64,000 nucleotides of DNA from Treponema primitia ZAS-2 (lineage in GTDB: Bacteria > Spirochaetota > Spirochaetia > Treponematales > Breznakiellaceae). Positions 52,593 through 60,830 of this stretch are shown piece after piece. How positions within the stretch are numbered: position 1 is the first letter of the stretch; each line of letters begins with the position of its first letter. Under the pieces are notes generated by a model that saw only the letters and a list, made by a program, of their open reading frames with translations, searched no databases and had not been told where the DNA came from. A program made the translations under genes and the position numbers. Where the stretch lies: positions 1,674,001-1,738,000 of the forward strand of contig NC_015578.1 of the NCBI RefSeq assembly GCF_000214375.1, read 5' to 3'.

Positions 52593-53387
52593 TTAATATG
52601 TAATATGATTAAATTTTCTTTTTTTACCGCGTACTATAATTAATACGCTTAAAAAAAGCACTATGCTAATTATTTGCGATGTTGATAATAAAAACCATTT
52701 TCCACGCAAGTCATCACCACGCAAAAACTCAATAAAAAATCTCCCCGTTGAGTACATTAATAAATATATATACAGCATCTTGTCCTTAAACATACCTTTT
52801 TTTCTCAGTTTTGCCAATATCAAAAATAGGAAAACATTAAATAGCGCTTCTAAAAGCTGAACAGGGAATCGTTGTATCCCATTTGCTTCTTCTACAATAC
52901 CATGTTCAGTGGTAAATCCGATAGAGCTTTCAATCCCAAAGCAGCACCCCCCTAAAAAACAACCGATACGTCCAAAAAAATGGAATAACGGAATAGCCGG
53001 TGTAACAATATCCAGTAAATATTTCTTATTTTCATTTTTATTAATATATAAATGTCCTGCAAATATACCGCCGAGTAATCCCCCATAAAAGACACTGCCG
53101 CCAAAGATAACAAGAAGAGCATCAAAAATTATTTTTATGGAATTGAATTTTTCTAAATTATTTATCGCATAAATTATATAAGTATAATTTACTATACCAT
53201 ATAAGAGATGTCCGCCAATAAATACACCTATGGCAGAAAACAGAAGTAAGGATATTGTATCATTATCGTCATGTCCTGTTTTTCGCGTAGCTGTACAAGA
53301 ACAAATCCCTGTGGCGAAAATACCGCATAGAGCCATTATTTGATATAAACCTATGGTTTTGCCAAACAGTTCAAAATATGGGAGCAT
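52593..53387 (-). CDS. Prolipoprotein diacylglyceryl transferase-like protein
   Basis: A 264-aa membrane protein with about seven helices of the Lgt family. The signature reads GRIGCFLGGCCFG, versus GRIGNFINGE in classic Lgt; the Cys-rich form is found in paralogues of other phyla. A canonical lgt is probably elsewhere in the genome. The gene is distinctly AT-rich and sits with other AT-rich small genes, which suggests transfer. Start ATG 53387 with a weak SD. Confidence 0.82.
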   Translation of the reverse strand: MLPYFELFGKTIGLYQIMALCGIFATGICSCTATRKTGHDDNDTISLLLFSAIGVFIGGHLLYGIVNYTYIIYAINNLEKFNSIKIIFDALLVIFGGSVFYGGLLGGIFAGHLYINKNENKKYLLDIVTPAIPLFHFFGRIGCFLGGCCFGIESSIGFTTEHGIVEEANGIQRFPVQLLEALFNVFLFLILAKLRKKGMFKDKMLYIYLLMYSTGRFFIEFLRGDDLRGKWFLLSTSQIISIVLFLSVLIIVRGKKRKFNHITY

Positions 53388-53477
53388 ATTAACCTATTTT
53401 TCAGGCAGTACTAAAAACTGATCCAAATATTTTATAAACCATTCGGATCAGTTTGACAAAAAAGATTGACGGGACGC

Positions 53478-53756
53478 TTAGTAAAGATTACTAAACGCGT
53501 CAGCAGCGCTGCCGAGGGCGCTCACGCACATAACCGTACAGATAAGGCCAACTATCGAAATAACCAACCCGACAATGCTTAAAACCAATCCAGCTGTTGC
53601 AATTCCTGTTGGCTGACTATCTGCTGCCGCTTTTTTTCGACCTATTGCGCTGAGTACTATACCTAAAATACCAAATACCCAAGCAAAATAGTTTAACCCT
53701 GGAATCCAGCCGCCCACTGCGCTTAGAATCCCTAAAACCAGTCCCGCTACACCCAT
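53478..53756 (-). CDS. DUF4190-like small membrane protein
   Basis: A 92-aa protein with two glycine-rich hydrophobic stretches joined by a basic loop (AIGRKKAAADSQPTG), as in DUF4190 proteins. SD AAGGAG before ATG 53756. Function unknown. Followed by an AT-rich gap without genes. Confidence 0.75.
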   Translation of the reverse strand: MGVAGLVLGILSAVGGWIPGLNYFAWVFGILGIVLSAIGRKKAAADSQPTGIATAGLVLSIVGLVISIVGLICTVMCVSALGSAADAFSNLY

Positions 53757-53848
53757 ACGACATCTCCTTCTGTTCTATTTATGATATACAGCCATAGGGC
53801 TATACTTCCCAAGAAAAAATTGATCCAGATATTAGTGTACTATAATCT

Positions 53849-54280
53849 CTATAAAATCAGTGAAATTATTACAAACACGATAGCAACTCCTGACAGAATT
53901 ACACCTGCTAATGCTTTACCATTCTTTGTTTTAATGAATGAAATCAAGCCAAAGGTCAGACTAAGAATTATAAGGAATACCTCTGCTGGGATACCAGCGA
54001 TTGCCTCTTCGCTTGACATGATTCTTCTTATGAGTATAATAGGCAAAAAACTTTGAATTGTTGCCAATATTCCAAAAATAAGCGATGTGTTAGCAAACCC
54101 CTGTTTCTTTTTGATTTTTGGCGGAATCGGCAAAGAATTACCGATGGTCTGCGAATTCGGTGTTACGGAATTTACCGCAATTGGCTGATCAGGTATGCTC
54201 GCTATGCTTATCTGTTCTCCGCACTTGGAACAGAACTTCACACCTTCATCCAATTTTTCTCCACATTTTGAACAAAACAT
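53849..54280 (-). CDS. Zinc-ribbon membrane protein
   Basis: A 143-aa protein. The N-terminal zinc ribbon has two CxxC motifs (FCSKCGEKLDEGVKFCSKCG). A linker and three hydrophobic helices follow. Start ATG 54280, with AGGGGG upstream; a longer frame to 54301 is less likely. It resembles DUF4190-type and yip1-like zinc-ribbon proteins often near such lipoproteins. Function unknown. Confidence 0.78.
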   Translation of the reverse strand: MFCSKCGEKLDEGVKFCSKCGEQISIASIPDQPIAVNSVTPNSQTIGNSLPIPPKIKKKQGFANTSLIFGILATIQSFLPIILIRRIMSSEEAIAGIPAEVFLIILSLTFGLISFIKTKNGKALAGVILSGVAIVFVIISLIL

Positions 54281-54325
54281 ACGATCCCCCTTCCTGGGCA
54301 AAAAATTATTTTATTGGTAAAAAAA

Positions 54326-54898
54326 TCAGCCATTCAGCTTGCTCATATCCCAAAAATATTCCATAACACCGACAAAAAATCCTAATGTCTCACCATCAGA
54401 ATTTTGACTACCCGTAGATTTTTTTTCTGTTTTAGAACCGCTTATCAAGTTTACAAGATTGACATATCGGCAATAACTCATTTCTGACATATCATCAGAT
54501 ACAAAAGTTACAAGCAGACGCATCATTTTCATGTCATCTTTTTCAGGAACATGTAGAGTAACAAGAAGCTGGCCGGTAAATTCTTTTTCACTTGCCGTAG
54601 TCTTTTCAAGGGTAATTGTTGTCGGAATACCCTCAAGGGATGTAGCAAAAGTGGTTCCAGGGCTAAAAAGATTTCTTACTGTTGGATTAAGTGACGAGCC
54701 AAGTAAACTGAAATAGGCAATTTTATAATCTGCAGGGTATTTCCCAAAGGTTGTATCTTTCGATTCGGCTTTAACTTCTTGGATTACATTAGACGGTTGG
54801 GAACCAGCGTTTGCCGTTTCCTTCTTGCTACACCCTGCAAACACAATGGATATTCCCGCTAGAACCGCTAAAACCATAACTCCATAAGCCTTTTTCAT
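54326..54898 (-). CDS. Lipoprotein of unknown function
   Basis: A 190-aa protein with lipobox VFAGC (Cys23). The mature part is polar with a beta-rich centre and no recognised domain. SD AAAGGAG before the ATG. The leader carries two hairpins, and a promoter lies at 55015-55044. Two following minus-strand genes could be co-transcribed. Confidence 0.8.
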   Translation of the reverse strand: MKKAYGVMVLAVLAGISIVFAGCSKKETANAGSQPSNVIQEVKAESKDTTFGKYPADYKIAYFSLLGSSLNPTVRNLFSPGTTFATSLEGIPTTITLEKTTASEKEFTGQLLVTLHVPEKDDMKMMRLLVTFVSDDMSEMSYCRYVNLVNLISGSKTEKKSTGSQNSDGETLGFFVGVMEYFWDMSKLNG

Positions 54899-54921
54899 AT
54901 AAATTTCTCCTTTTTATCGTC

Positions 54922-54976
54922 CGGCGGATAACACCTGCCGCCGTTAAGCCCTTGAAATTCCGGTTCCAATAACCGG
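54922..54976. other. Two hairpins in the leader of the lipoprotein gene
   Basis: CGGCGG/CCGCCG (54922-54943) and CCGGTT/AACCGG (54960-54976) can each form a six-bp stem. They lie between promoter and SD and might affect expression. Confidence 0.4.
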
Positions 54977-55014
54977 TAAAGTATAGAATTTTTTATAACT
55001 ACCATATAGGAAGT

Positions 55015-55044
55015 ATAATAAAATACAAATAGGAAGTTGGTCAA
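55015..55044 (-). promoter_or_regulatory. Promoter of the lipoprotein gene
   Basis: Minus strand TTGACC and TATTAT, 18 bp apart. Confidence 0.5.
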
Positions 55045-55078
55045 TATCTCCTCTGTCAACTAAATTTGTATCAAGGCA

Positions 55079-55084
55079 TATAGT
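55079..55084 (+). promoter_or_regulatory. -10 box of the XRE regulator gene, leaderless layout
   Basis: TATAGT ends five bases before ATG 55090. No SD is present. A -35 box is not clear. Confidence 0.4.
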
Positions 55085-55089
55085 GGAAT

Positions 55090-55413
55090 ATGACAAGTAT
55101 TAGGGACATAGTGGCAAAAAATATGAAGGCGTACCGCAACGCTTTGGGGCTTTCACAGGCCAAACTAGCGGAAAAAGTAGACACCAGCACCCACTATATA
55201 GGCATGATTGAGACCAAAATCAAGTTTCCTTCCCCGGAAATGCTTGAACGGATTGCCAAAGCCTTGGAAATTGACACGATTGCCCTATTTTCCAAGGATA
55301 TTGACCTCCCTGAAACCATGAAAACCTACCGGAAAGTAGCTTTGAAAGACATTAAAGGGCTTTTGGTGCAGATTATCGATGAACAATTAGAGAATTTAAA
55401 TAAAAAACCGTAG
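55090..55413 (+). CDS. XRE-family transcriptional regulator
   Basis: A 107-aa protein with an N-terminal HTH_3 domain (about residues 8-65, GLSQAKLAEKVDTSTHYIGMIE) and a C-terminal helix. Such solitary regulators are common near mobile or acquired DNA. It is divergent from the AT-rich lipoprotein cluster. Target unknown. Confidence 0.9.
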   Translation: MTSIRDIVAKNMKAYRNALGLSQAKLAEKVDTSTHYIGMIETKIKFPSPEMLERIAKALEIDTIALFSKDIDLPETMKTYRKVALKDIKGLLVQIIDEQLENLNKKP

Positions 55414-55587
55414 ACGAATACCTATCAAGAGGCCTTATTAGCTAAAATCCTACTCCAAAACTGGTAAATTATGGCTAGAAATATTAAATTATGACTCAGC
55501 CCATTGCTAAACACAGTGTAAGGAATGCCTTAGCCCCTTGTTAACCATACCAGCAGTCAATACCTGTTTTCCATTGTTGACCCAAGC

Positions 55588-55710
55588 CTCCGGGCGGGGC
55601 GGGGATGCCTCTGGGGGCGTCTATGGAATTCCCTGCCGAAGGAGACCTACTGGGCTCCGGAGGCAGACTCAACATGTTAGCCCCCGGAGGTATCCCCGCC
55701 CCGCCCGGAG
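55588..55710. mobile_element. 123-bp inverted-repeat element (MITE-like candidate)
   Basis: A 31-bp arm (55588-55618) and its reverse complement with two mismatches (55680-55710) enclose 61 bp. The arms are very GC-rich (CTCCGGGCGGGGCGGGG start) in an otherwise AT-rich gap. The interior has weaker symmetry (CTGCC/GGCAG). It lies between convergent genes, has no T tract and carries no gene. It could be a MITE, a folded RNA or a structural repeat. Confidence 0.6.
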
Positions 55711-55726
55711 CATGAGCCGCCATTGC

Positions 55727-56356
55727 CTAAACAGCGAATTGAGTAAGCAACTCCGAATAGTACCGCTCTTCAATCCTATCCCTGGTAATCCCAATTTTGT
55801 CCAAAAATTCCAGCAGCCGGTTCCGGGCAGCGGCTACCGTTTCCGGTGAGTTATCCTCCGCCAGTATCTCTAGTTCGGCAAACCAACCCAGTTTGATTTC
55901 CGGAAGCGTTTTTCCGGGCGGCGGGTACACCGGGGGGTTGCCGGGGTTGAAGCCCTTGACCTGGCAAAGTTCCGTTGTAATGCCCTGCCAGGACCAGGCC
56001 CAGCCTTCTTTGAATTTTCGGGTTCCCGGGACCAAGCCCAGTCGGTTCAGAAGTTCCCCGAATGTATCCCCATCAGAAACGATGAATTCTCGTTCATCGT
56101 TTACTTCAATTCCGTCCCGAACTTCCTTGGACTTGTAGGTTACCAGAGTCTTGGCTTCCCTTTTGCCATCCTTCTGGGTAAAAGTTTCCCGCCTGACCCG
56201 TACCCCGGATTTTGGGAAACTCTCCGGCGGTACCGGGGTAATCCAATAACAATCATCCTTTTCAAAGAAAAGAGGCGTCCCGGCCAGGGAAGAAATCCTG
56301 TCCTTAACTGTTTCAAAATTTGATATCCCCGCTTTCAGCTCTATTTCCACAGCCAT
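55727..56356 (-). CDS. CYTH-domain protein (class IV adenylate cyclase / ThTPase-like)
   Basis: A 209-aa CYTH protein. The N-terminal ExExK motif is EIELK (VEIELKAGI). Further basic and acidic tunnel residues fit (R-V-R-R-E, T-L-V-T-Y-K). Class IV adenylate cyclases and triphosphatases share this fold; activity cannot be fixed from sequence. Start ATG 56356 with GGGGGG upstream; the frame extends upstream to 56470 without support. Confidence 0.85.
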   Translation of the reverse strand: MAVEIELKAGISNFETVKDRISSLAGTPLFFEKDDCYWITPVPPESFPKSGVRVRRETFTQKDGKREAKTLVTYKSKEVRDGIEVNDEREFIVSDGDTFGELLNRLGLVPGTRKFKEGWAWSWQGITTELCQVKGFNPGNPPVYPPPGKTLPEIKLGWFAELEILAEDNSPETVAAARNRLLEFLDKIGITRDRIEERYYSELLTQFAV

Positions 56357-56475
56357 AAAAGCCCCCCTATAAGGAAGTATATCTCTTTTTTGTTTCTTTA
56401 TTAGAAAAATTGTATTTTTTTTTATTAAAAGAAGAGTTTTATGGAAAAAAACTTGTCCTTTATCCAGCAAAAGGG

Positions 56476-56499
56476 TATATATTGCTTAGGTGGTATAAT
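56476..56499 (+). promoter_or_regulatory. Promoter region of the LysM gene
   Basis: TTGTCC (56453-56458) lies 17 bp before TATATA (56476-56481); a second -10-like TATAAT is at 56494-56499. One of these should serve the LysM gene. Confidence 0.4.
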
Positions 56500-56526
56500 A
56501 AAAAACGATAAAAATTCCGATACTGG

Positions 56527-57486
56527 ATGAATATGAAGGGTCGATATCGTTTTTTATGCCTAATATTAGTTGTGTCAGCAGCCCTGGCCGCTGCTGAAGA
56601 GACGATTCATATTGTTCAAAGGGGAGATACTATCTACTCTTTAGCCCGTACCTATGGTGTTAATTTTCAGGATATACTGGTTCTGAATGGGATTGATGAT
56701 GCCCGGAGAATTCAGATTGGTCAGCGTATCCGTATACCTGGCAGTTCCAGCCCGGACCTTAGCCGGATGGCACCCCAGGTCCAGAGTTTTCTGGAACACC
56801 GGGTTGTCCGGGGGGAGACCTTGTACGGCATATCCCGGCTTTACGGGTTATCCCTGCAAACCCTTCTTTCGGCCAACAACCTTTCGGAAAAGTACATGCT
56901 GAAAACCGGGGATACCCTGCGTATTCCCCAAAACGGCCCGGTCTTGGCGGCCCCTTCGGCGCCTGCTGTAACGCCGGCAAGGCCGCCGGTAGTGCAGCCG
57001 AGGGTGGATGAGCATTATATAGAATCGCCTTTGGATATTTCCCCTGGGAAGGCTGCCTTGCCGACGGTCACGGCTGCATCGGGCATAGACGGTGCCGAAA
57101 TTCGTTCCACCGTAAGCAAGCCTGTGGACAGTTCGGTGCGCTGGCCTATTGCGGCCCGGGAAATTGCCTATTTGAGCGGAAAACTGAACGGGGTGGTGCT
57201 CAAGGGGGAGCGTAACGAACCGGTCAGAAGCCTTACCACCGGGGTGGTAATATCCGCAGGCCCCTATCGGGGATTCGGTAAGGTGGCCATAGTCCAGATG
57301 ACAGGAGGTTATTGGTACGTTTATGGCGGTTGTGAAAATTTGACCGTACGAGAGGGCGATCGGGTTGCTCCGGGATCGGAATTGGGACGTCTGGGCATCG
57401 ACGCATTGTCGGATAACCCCCAGTTGTTCTTCCTGGTTTACCGGAATAATGTACCGGTGGATCCTGCCACCGCCCCCAGAAATTAG
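56527..57486 (+). CDS. LysM-domain protein with degenerate M23-like C-terminus (NlpD-like)
   Basis: A 319-aa exported protein. Signal peptide to about residue 24. Two LysM domains (about 28-72 and 91-137: IVQRGDTIYSLARTYG and HRVVRGETLYGISRLYG). The C-terminal part (about 225-315) follows the M23 fold, but the zinc residues are missing (YWYVYGG in place of Y-x-x-x-Y-x-H). Like EnvC/NlpD it may activate amidases rather than cut peptidoglycan. A sigma factor gene follows after 66 bp. Confidence 0.85.
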   Translation: MNMKGRYRFLCLILVVSAALAAAEETIHIVQRGDTIYSLARTYGVNFQDILVLNGIDDARRIQIGQRIRIPGSSSPDLSRMAPQVQSFLEHRVVRGETLYGISRLYGLSLQTLLSANNLSEKYMLKTGDTLRIPQNGPVLAAPSAPAVTPARPPVVQPRVDEHYIESPLDISPGKAALPTVTAASGIDGAEIRSTVSKPVDSSVRWPIAAREIAYLSGKLNGVVLKGERNEPVRSLTTGVVISAGPYRGFGKVAIVQMTGGYWYVYGGCENLTVREGDRVAPGSELGRLGIDALSDNPQLFFLVYRNNVPVDPATAPRN

Positions 57487-57501
57487 ACAAATTTTCACTT
57501 T

Positions 57502-57513
57502 CATATGAAATCA
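57502..57513. other. Palindrome between the LysM and sigma-factor genes
   Basis: TTTCATATGAAA, a perfect 12-bp palindrome just after the LysM stop. Possible operator or part of a weak hairpin. Confidence 0.25.
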
Positions 57514-57552
57514 GTTCAAAAAGAATAGATAAAACCTATTAAAGGTGTTAGT

Positions 57553-58626
57553 ATGACAAAAACAATAGTTAAAACAGCGACATTGGAACGGCTTGGGAAA
57601 GATGCAGGGGTTGCAGTTAAAAACCCTGGTGAGGGAGGACCGGAAAAAATCCGGAGCAAAAAAAGGATGCCAAATCCCGGTTTGCAAAAGCCCAAAAAGT
57701 CTAAAACCGTAAAAGAAACGGATCCTCTGGCCTTATATTTTAAGCAGATTTCAAAATTTCCCCTCCTGACGGTCCAGGAAGAACAGGCGATAGGTGAAAA
57801 AATTGTCAACATCCGAACACAAATACGTACCCTGGAAGATTCTTATTTGGATGAGGAAAAGGATCCGCCTTATAAGCAGGAACGGTCCCGGCTGGACGAG
57901 AGTCTCTTGCTTTACAAAAACCGGATGATCAACTCTAACCTGCGTCTAGTGGTTTCTATTGCCAAAAATTACCAGCACCGGGGTTTATCCCTGCTGGATC
58001 TGATCGACGAAGGCAATATCGGGCTTATTGAGGCAGTTGAGCGCTTTGATTATACCCGGGGCTGCCGTTTCTCCACCTACGGCACCTGGTGGATCAGGCA
58101 GGCTATCATTAAGAGCATCGCCGACAAGGGCCGGGTTATCCGTATCCCCATCCACATGCTGAATACTATAAAAAAATGTTACTTTGTGGCTAAACAACTG
58201 ACCCAGGATCTGGGCAGGGACCCCAGCGAAGAGGAACTTTCAGAATACTTAGGCGTGCCCGTGGGCAAGGTTAAAGAGATAGTCAAACTCTCCCAGGAAA
58301 CTACCAGTCTGGATACCATCGTGGACGACGGCAACCTTACCCGGCTGGCGGATCTTATCAAGGATGACACCATGGAGGAGCCTTTTGAGATTGTCTTTTC
58401 CATGACCCTCCAGGAAACTATGGGGGATATACTCACCCACCTTTCCGAACGGGAGATGAAGATCATCCAGCTCCGTTTCGGCCTGGCTGGCGAGGGGCCC
58501 CTGACCCTGGAAGAAACCGGGAAGCTCCTGGGGATAACCCGGGAACGGGTGCGGCAGATCCAGGAAAAAGCTACCTTTAAGCTGCGGAACCTTAAACAGC
58601 TCCACGAGTTACGGGGAAACCCCTAG
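57553..58626 (+). CDS. Sigma-70-family RNA polymerase sigma factor (group 1/2)
   Basis: A 357-aa sigma factor with regions 1.2 to 4. Region 1.2: DPLALYFKQISKFPLLT. Region 2: NLRLVVSIAKNY, LIDEGNIGLIEAVERFDYTRG, FSTYGTWWIRQAI. Region 4.2: LTLEETGKLLGITRERVRQIQ. Region 1.1 is absent and the length is short for RpoD, so a RpoS-like alternative factor is likely. The basic N-terminus is unusual. Downstream of an NlpD-like gene. Confidence 0.92.
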   Translation: MTKTIVKTATLERLGKDAGVAVKNPGEGGPEKIRSKKRMPNPGLQKPKKSKTVKETDPLALYFKQISKFPLLTVQEEQAIGEKIVNIRTQIRTLEDSYLDEEKDPPYKQERSRLDESLLLYKNRMINSNLRLVVSIAKNYQHRGLSLLDLIDEGNIGLIEAVERFDYTRGCRFSTYGTWWIRQAIIKSIADKGRVIRIPIHMLNTIKKCYFVAKQLTQDLGRDPSEEELSEYLGVPVGKVKEIVKLSQETTSLDTIVDDGNLTRLADLIKDDTMEEPFEIVFSMTLQETMGDILTHLSEREMKIIQLRFGLAGEGPLTLEETGKLLGITRERVRQIQEKATFKLRNLKQLHELRGNP

Positions 58627-58627
58627 T

Positions 58628-60586
58628 CTAGGTCCGCTGTACCCCACGGAATAGCTCTTCCCGGCTGATCTCCACCCAGATGGGGCGGCCGTGGGGGCAG
58701 CGGTGGATGGGCAGGGCCAGGGCTGCCTCGGCAAGTTCCCGGGCGCTGGTGTCGTCCAGGTAGTCTCCGTCCTTTACTGCGGCATGGCAGGAAAGGGTGG
58801 CGGCCCAGCGTTCGGCGATGTTTTCACCGGCGGTCCTGAGCTTGAGTATCTCCTCCACGGTTTCACCATCCCCCAATTGCCAGCCTGCGGGCAGGGCTTC
58901 AATGATCCACCTGCCTTCACCTTCGTTCCCAATGGAAATACCCAGCTTTTCAAGCTCCTCCCTGCGGGCGCTCAGGAATGTGTCATCATCTTCGCTTTCC
59001 GTGGAAAAGGGGATGGGCACCAGGAGTTCTTGGGCGAGTATGGGTTTGCTGAGGAAGCGGTCGTAGAGTATGCGCTCATGGGCGGCGTGTTGGTCAATGA
59101 CGAAAAGCCGGGCTCCCTTTTCGACAAGGAGGAAGAGCCCAAAAGCGCGTCCGGCAAGCCGCACGCGCAGTTCAGACGCCTTGCTTTCATCATAGACAGT
59201 CCCGGATTCCGCAACCATGCCCGAAGTGTCGGCCTCACCATAGATGGGCTCAGGTTCCACTGCCATATCCGCCTTTTCACCCCGGTTACGGCCCGGCAGG
59301 GGGGCAAAAGCCGGCGGCCGTTCCAGCAGGGCTTCCAGGGCCAAAGCAGAGGAGGCATGGGCGGGAAACTGCGTTGCAAATGGGGCCTGTCCCAGAAATG
59401 AGGCAGGGTCTCCCCGGTCAGCCCAGTTTTGCGGGGCCCGAGACCCAGGTCCGCCCTGGTAGGGCAGGGTCGGCTGATTTGCAACGGCATTGGCATCCGG
59501 CAGGTACGGGGCGGAGATGCCGGGGTTCAGGTGGTGCATAAAATTCCGCAGCGCCGAGCTGATGCAGTGGTGGATTTCCCCGGGGTCCTTAAAACGGGCC
59601 TCCCGTTTTGCCGGGTGGATGTTAAAATCCGCCAGTTCCGGATCGATGTCGATATACACCGCCCCTACCGGGTGGGTCCCATTGGGGAACCATCCCTGGA
59701 CACCGTATTCCAGGGCCTGGAGCAGGGAGAAATCCTGAATCCTCCGGCCATTGGCAAAAATATACTGCTGCCTCCGGTCGCTGCGGTGCAGTTCCGGGCC
59801 CCCCACCACAATAGTAACCCTGAACCCTTCGCCCTGGGCCGCGATCTCCTGGAGGAAGGCCCCTTCCCTGTTGTCCAGCAGAGCGTAGGCGAAGCGCTCT
59901 TTCCGGCTGGATACGGCGGGAAGAAAAAGTTTGAGCTTGCCGTCCTGGGTAAAGTGGAAATTCAGGGCCGGGAAGGCCAGGGCTTTTTCGAGGAATATCT
60001 GGCGGCAAAGGGCGGCTTCGCTGCCTTCCCGTTTGAGGAACCGCTTGCGGGCGGGGATGGTGTCGAAGAGCCCCAGGGCACGCACACTGGTCCCCTTGGT
60101 TCGGTGGAACTGTTCGATGTGGCAATCTCCGCCGCCGGGGCCCACGGTAAGCTGCCAGGCTTCCCTGCCGTCGATGCTGGTCAGTATTTCAAGCCGGGAA
60201 ACCGTTGCCACCGCTGCCAGGGCTTCCCCTCGGAAACCCAGGGTTTCGGCGGTTTTCAAATCCTCCATGGAACGGATCTTGCTGGTGGCGTGGGTCTGCC
60301 AGCAGATAGCCAGATCCTCCCGGCTCATGCCGGCCCCGTCGTCCAGCACTTCTGTGCGGCCTATGCCTCCCCCTTCAATGATCAGATCAATGGTGGCGCC
60401 ACCAGCATCTATGGCATTGTCCAGCAATTCCCTGACCAGGGCAGCCGGACGATCCACCACCTCCCCGGCGGCAATCTTCCGGGCTTCCTCCGGGGGGAGC
60501 ACCAGGATACGCCGGTCCTCCGGTACCGCTGCCTGCAACGCCGGCTTTAGTCGGAAAGTTCCCTGCGCATCGGCGTTTTCCGCCAT
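58628..60586 (-). CDS. mutL: DNA mismatch repair protein MutL
   Basis: A 652-aa MutL. The GHKL ATPase half has VRELLDNAIDAG, DDGAGM and GFRGEAL. A Pro/Ala/Gly-rich linker (about 375-440) carries a dispersed-repeat copy. In the C-terminal half the endonuclease motif reads DQHAAHERILYD (about 497-508), with the usual last Glu replaced by Asp. SCHAAVKDGD and CPHGRP zinc-site motifs are kept. Overlaps xseB at the start codon (TGATG). Confidence 0.95.
   Translation of the reverse strand: MAENADAQGTFRLKPALQAAVPEDRRILVLPPEEARKIAAGEVVDRPAALVRELLDNAIDAGGATIDLIIEGGGIGRTEVLDDGAGMSREDLAICWQTHATSKIRSMEDLKTAETLGFRGEALAAVATVSRLEILTSIDGREAWQLTVGPGGGDCHIEQFHRTKGTSVRALGLFDTIPARKRFLKREGSEAALCRQIFLEKALAFPALNFHFTQDGKLKLFLPAVSSRKERFAYALLDNREGAFLQEIAAQGEGFRVTIVVGGPELHRSDRRQQYIFANGRRIQDFSLLQALEYGVQGWFPNGTHPVGAVYIDIDPELADFNIHPAKREARFKDPGEIHHCISSALRNFMHHLNPGISAPYLPDANAVANQPTLPYQGGPGSRAPQNWADRGDPASFLGQAPFATQFPAHASSALALEALLERPPAFAPLPGRNRGEKADMAVEPEPIYGEADTSGMVAESGTVYDESKASELRVRLAGRAFGLFLLVEKGARLFVIDQHAAHERILYDRFLSKPILAQELLVPIPFSTESEDDDTFLSARREELEKLGISIGNEGEGRWIIEALPAGWQLGDGETVEEILKLRTAGENIAERWAATLSCHAAVKDGDYLDDTSARELAEAALALPIHRCPHGRPIWVEISREELFRGVQRT
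59361..59383 (+). repeat. Dispersed repeat, copy F (in mutL linker)
   Basis: GCGGGAAACTGCG followed by TTGCAAATGG is a diverged relative of copy A, antisense to mutL, where it encodes PFATQFPA. Confidence 0.4.
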
Positions 60587-60819
60587 CAGTCTCCCCCGTT
60601 AAACAGGTCCAGTTCCGGGGGTGTGTCTGCCTTGACTTCCGGGCCGTTCATCAGTACTTCGATACGGCTCTCCACCTTTTCCAGGTCCTTTTCCAGGGAC
60701 CTGGCCAGGCGTATCCCCTCTTCAAAGGCCTTCAGGGCATCGTCCAGGGGGAGCTCCGGTTTGCGGATATTGTCCCCCAGCTCTTCCAGCCGTTCCAGCC
60801 GTTCCTCAAAATTTTTCAC
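60586..60819 (-). CDS. xseB: Exodeoxyribonuclease VII small subunit
   Basis: A 77-aa helical protein, typical XseB with FEERLERLEELGDNI, L-x-L-D-D-A-L-K-A-F-E-E-G and a hydrophilic C-terminus. It works with XseA on single-stranded DNA. It lies 11 bp after xseA and overlaps mutL. Confidence 0.93.
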   Translation of the reverse strand: MKNFEERLERLEELGDNIRKPELPLDDALKAFEEGIRLARSLEKDLEKVESRIEVLMNGPEVKADTPPELDLFNGGD

Positions 60820-60830
60820 TCATATCCCCC

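Noticed and set aside
55588-55710. Integron attC site
   Set aside because: No GTTRRRY/RYYYAAC core sites at the ends and no integrase near.
55538-55849. Open frames on both strands over the inverted-repeat element
   Set aside because: They result from the GC-rich palindrome and run into the CYTH gene.
59429-60550. 373-codon plus-strand frame opposite mutL
   Set aside because: Shadow of the GC-rich mutL gene; MutL motifs on the minus strand are unambiguous.
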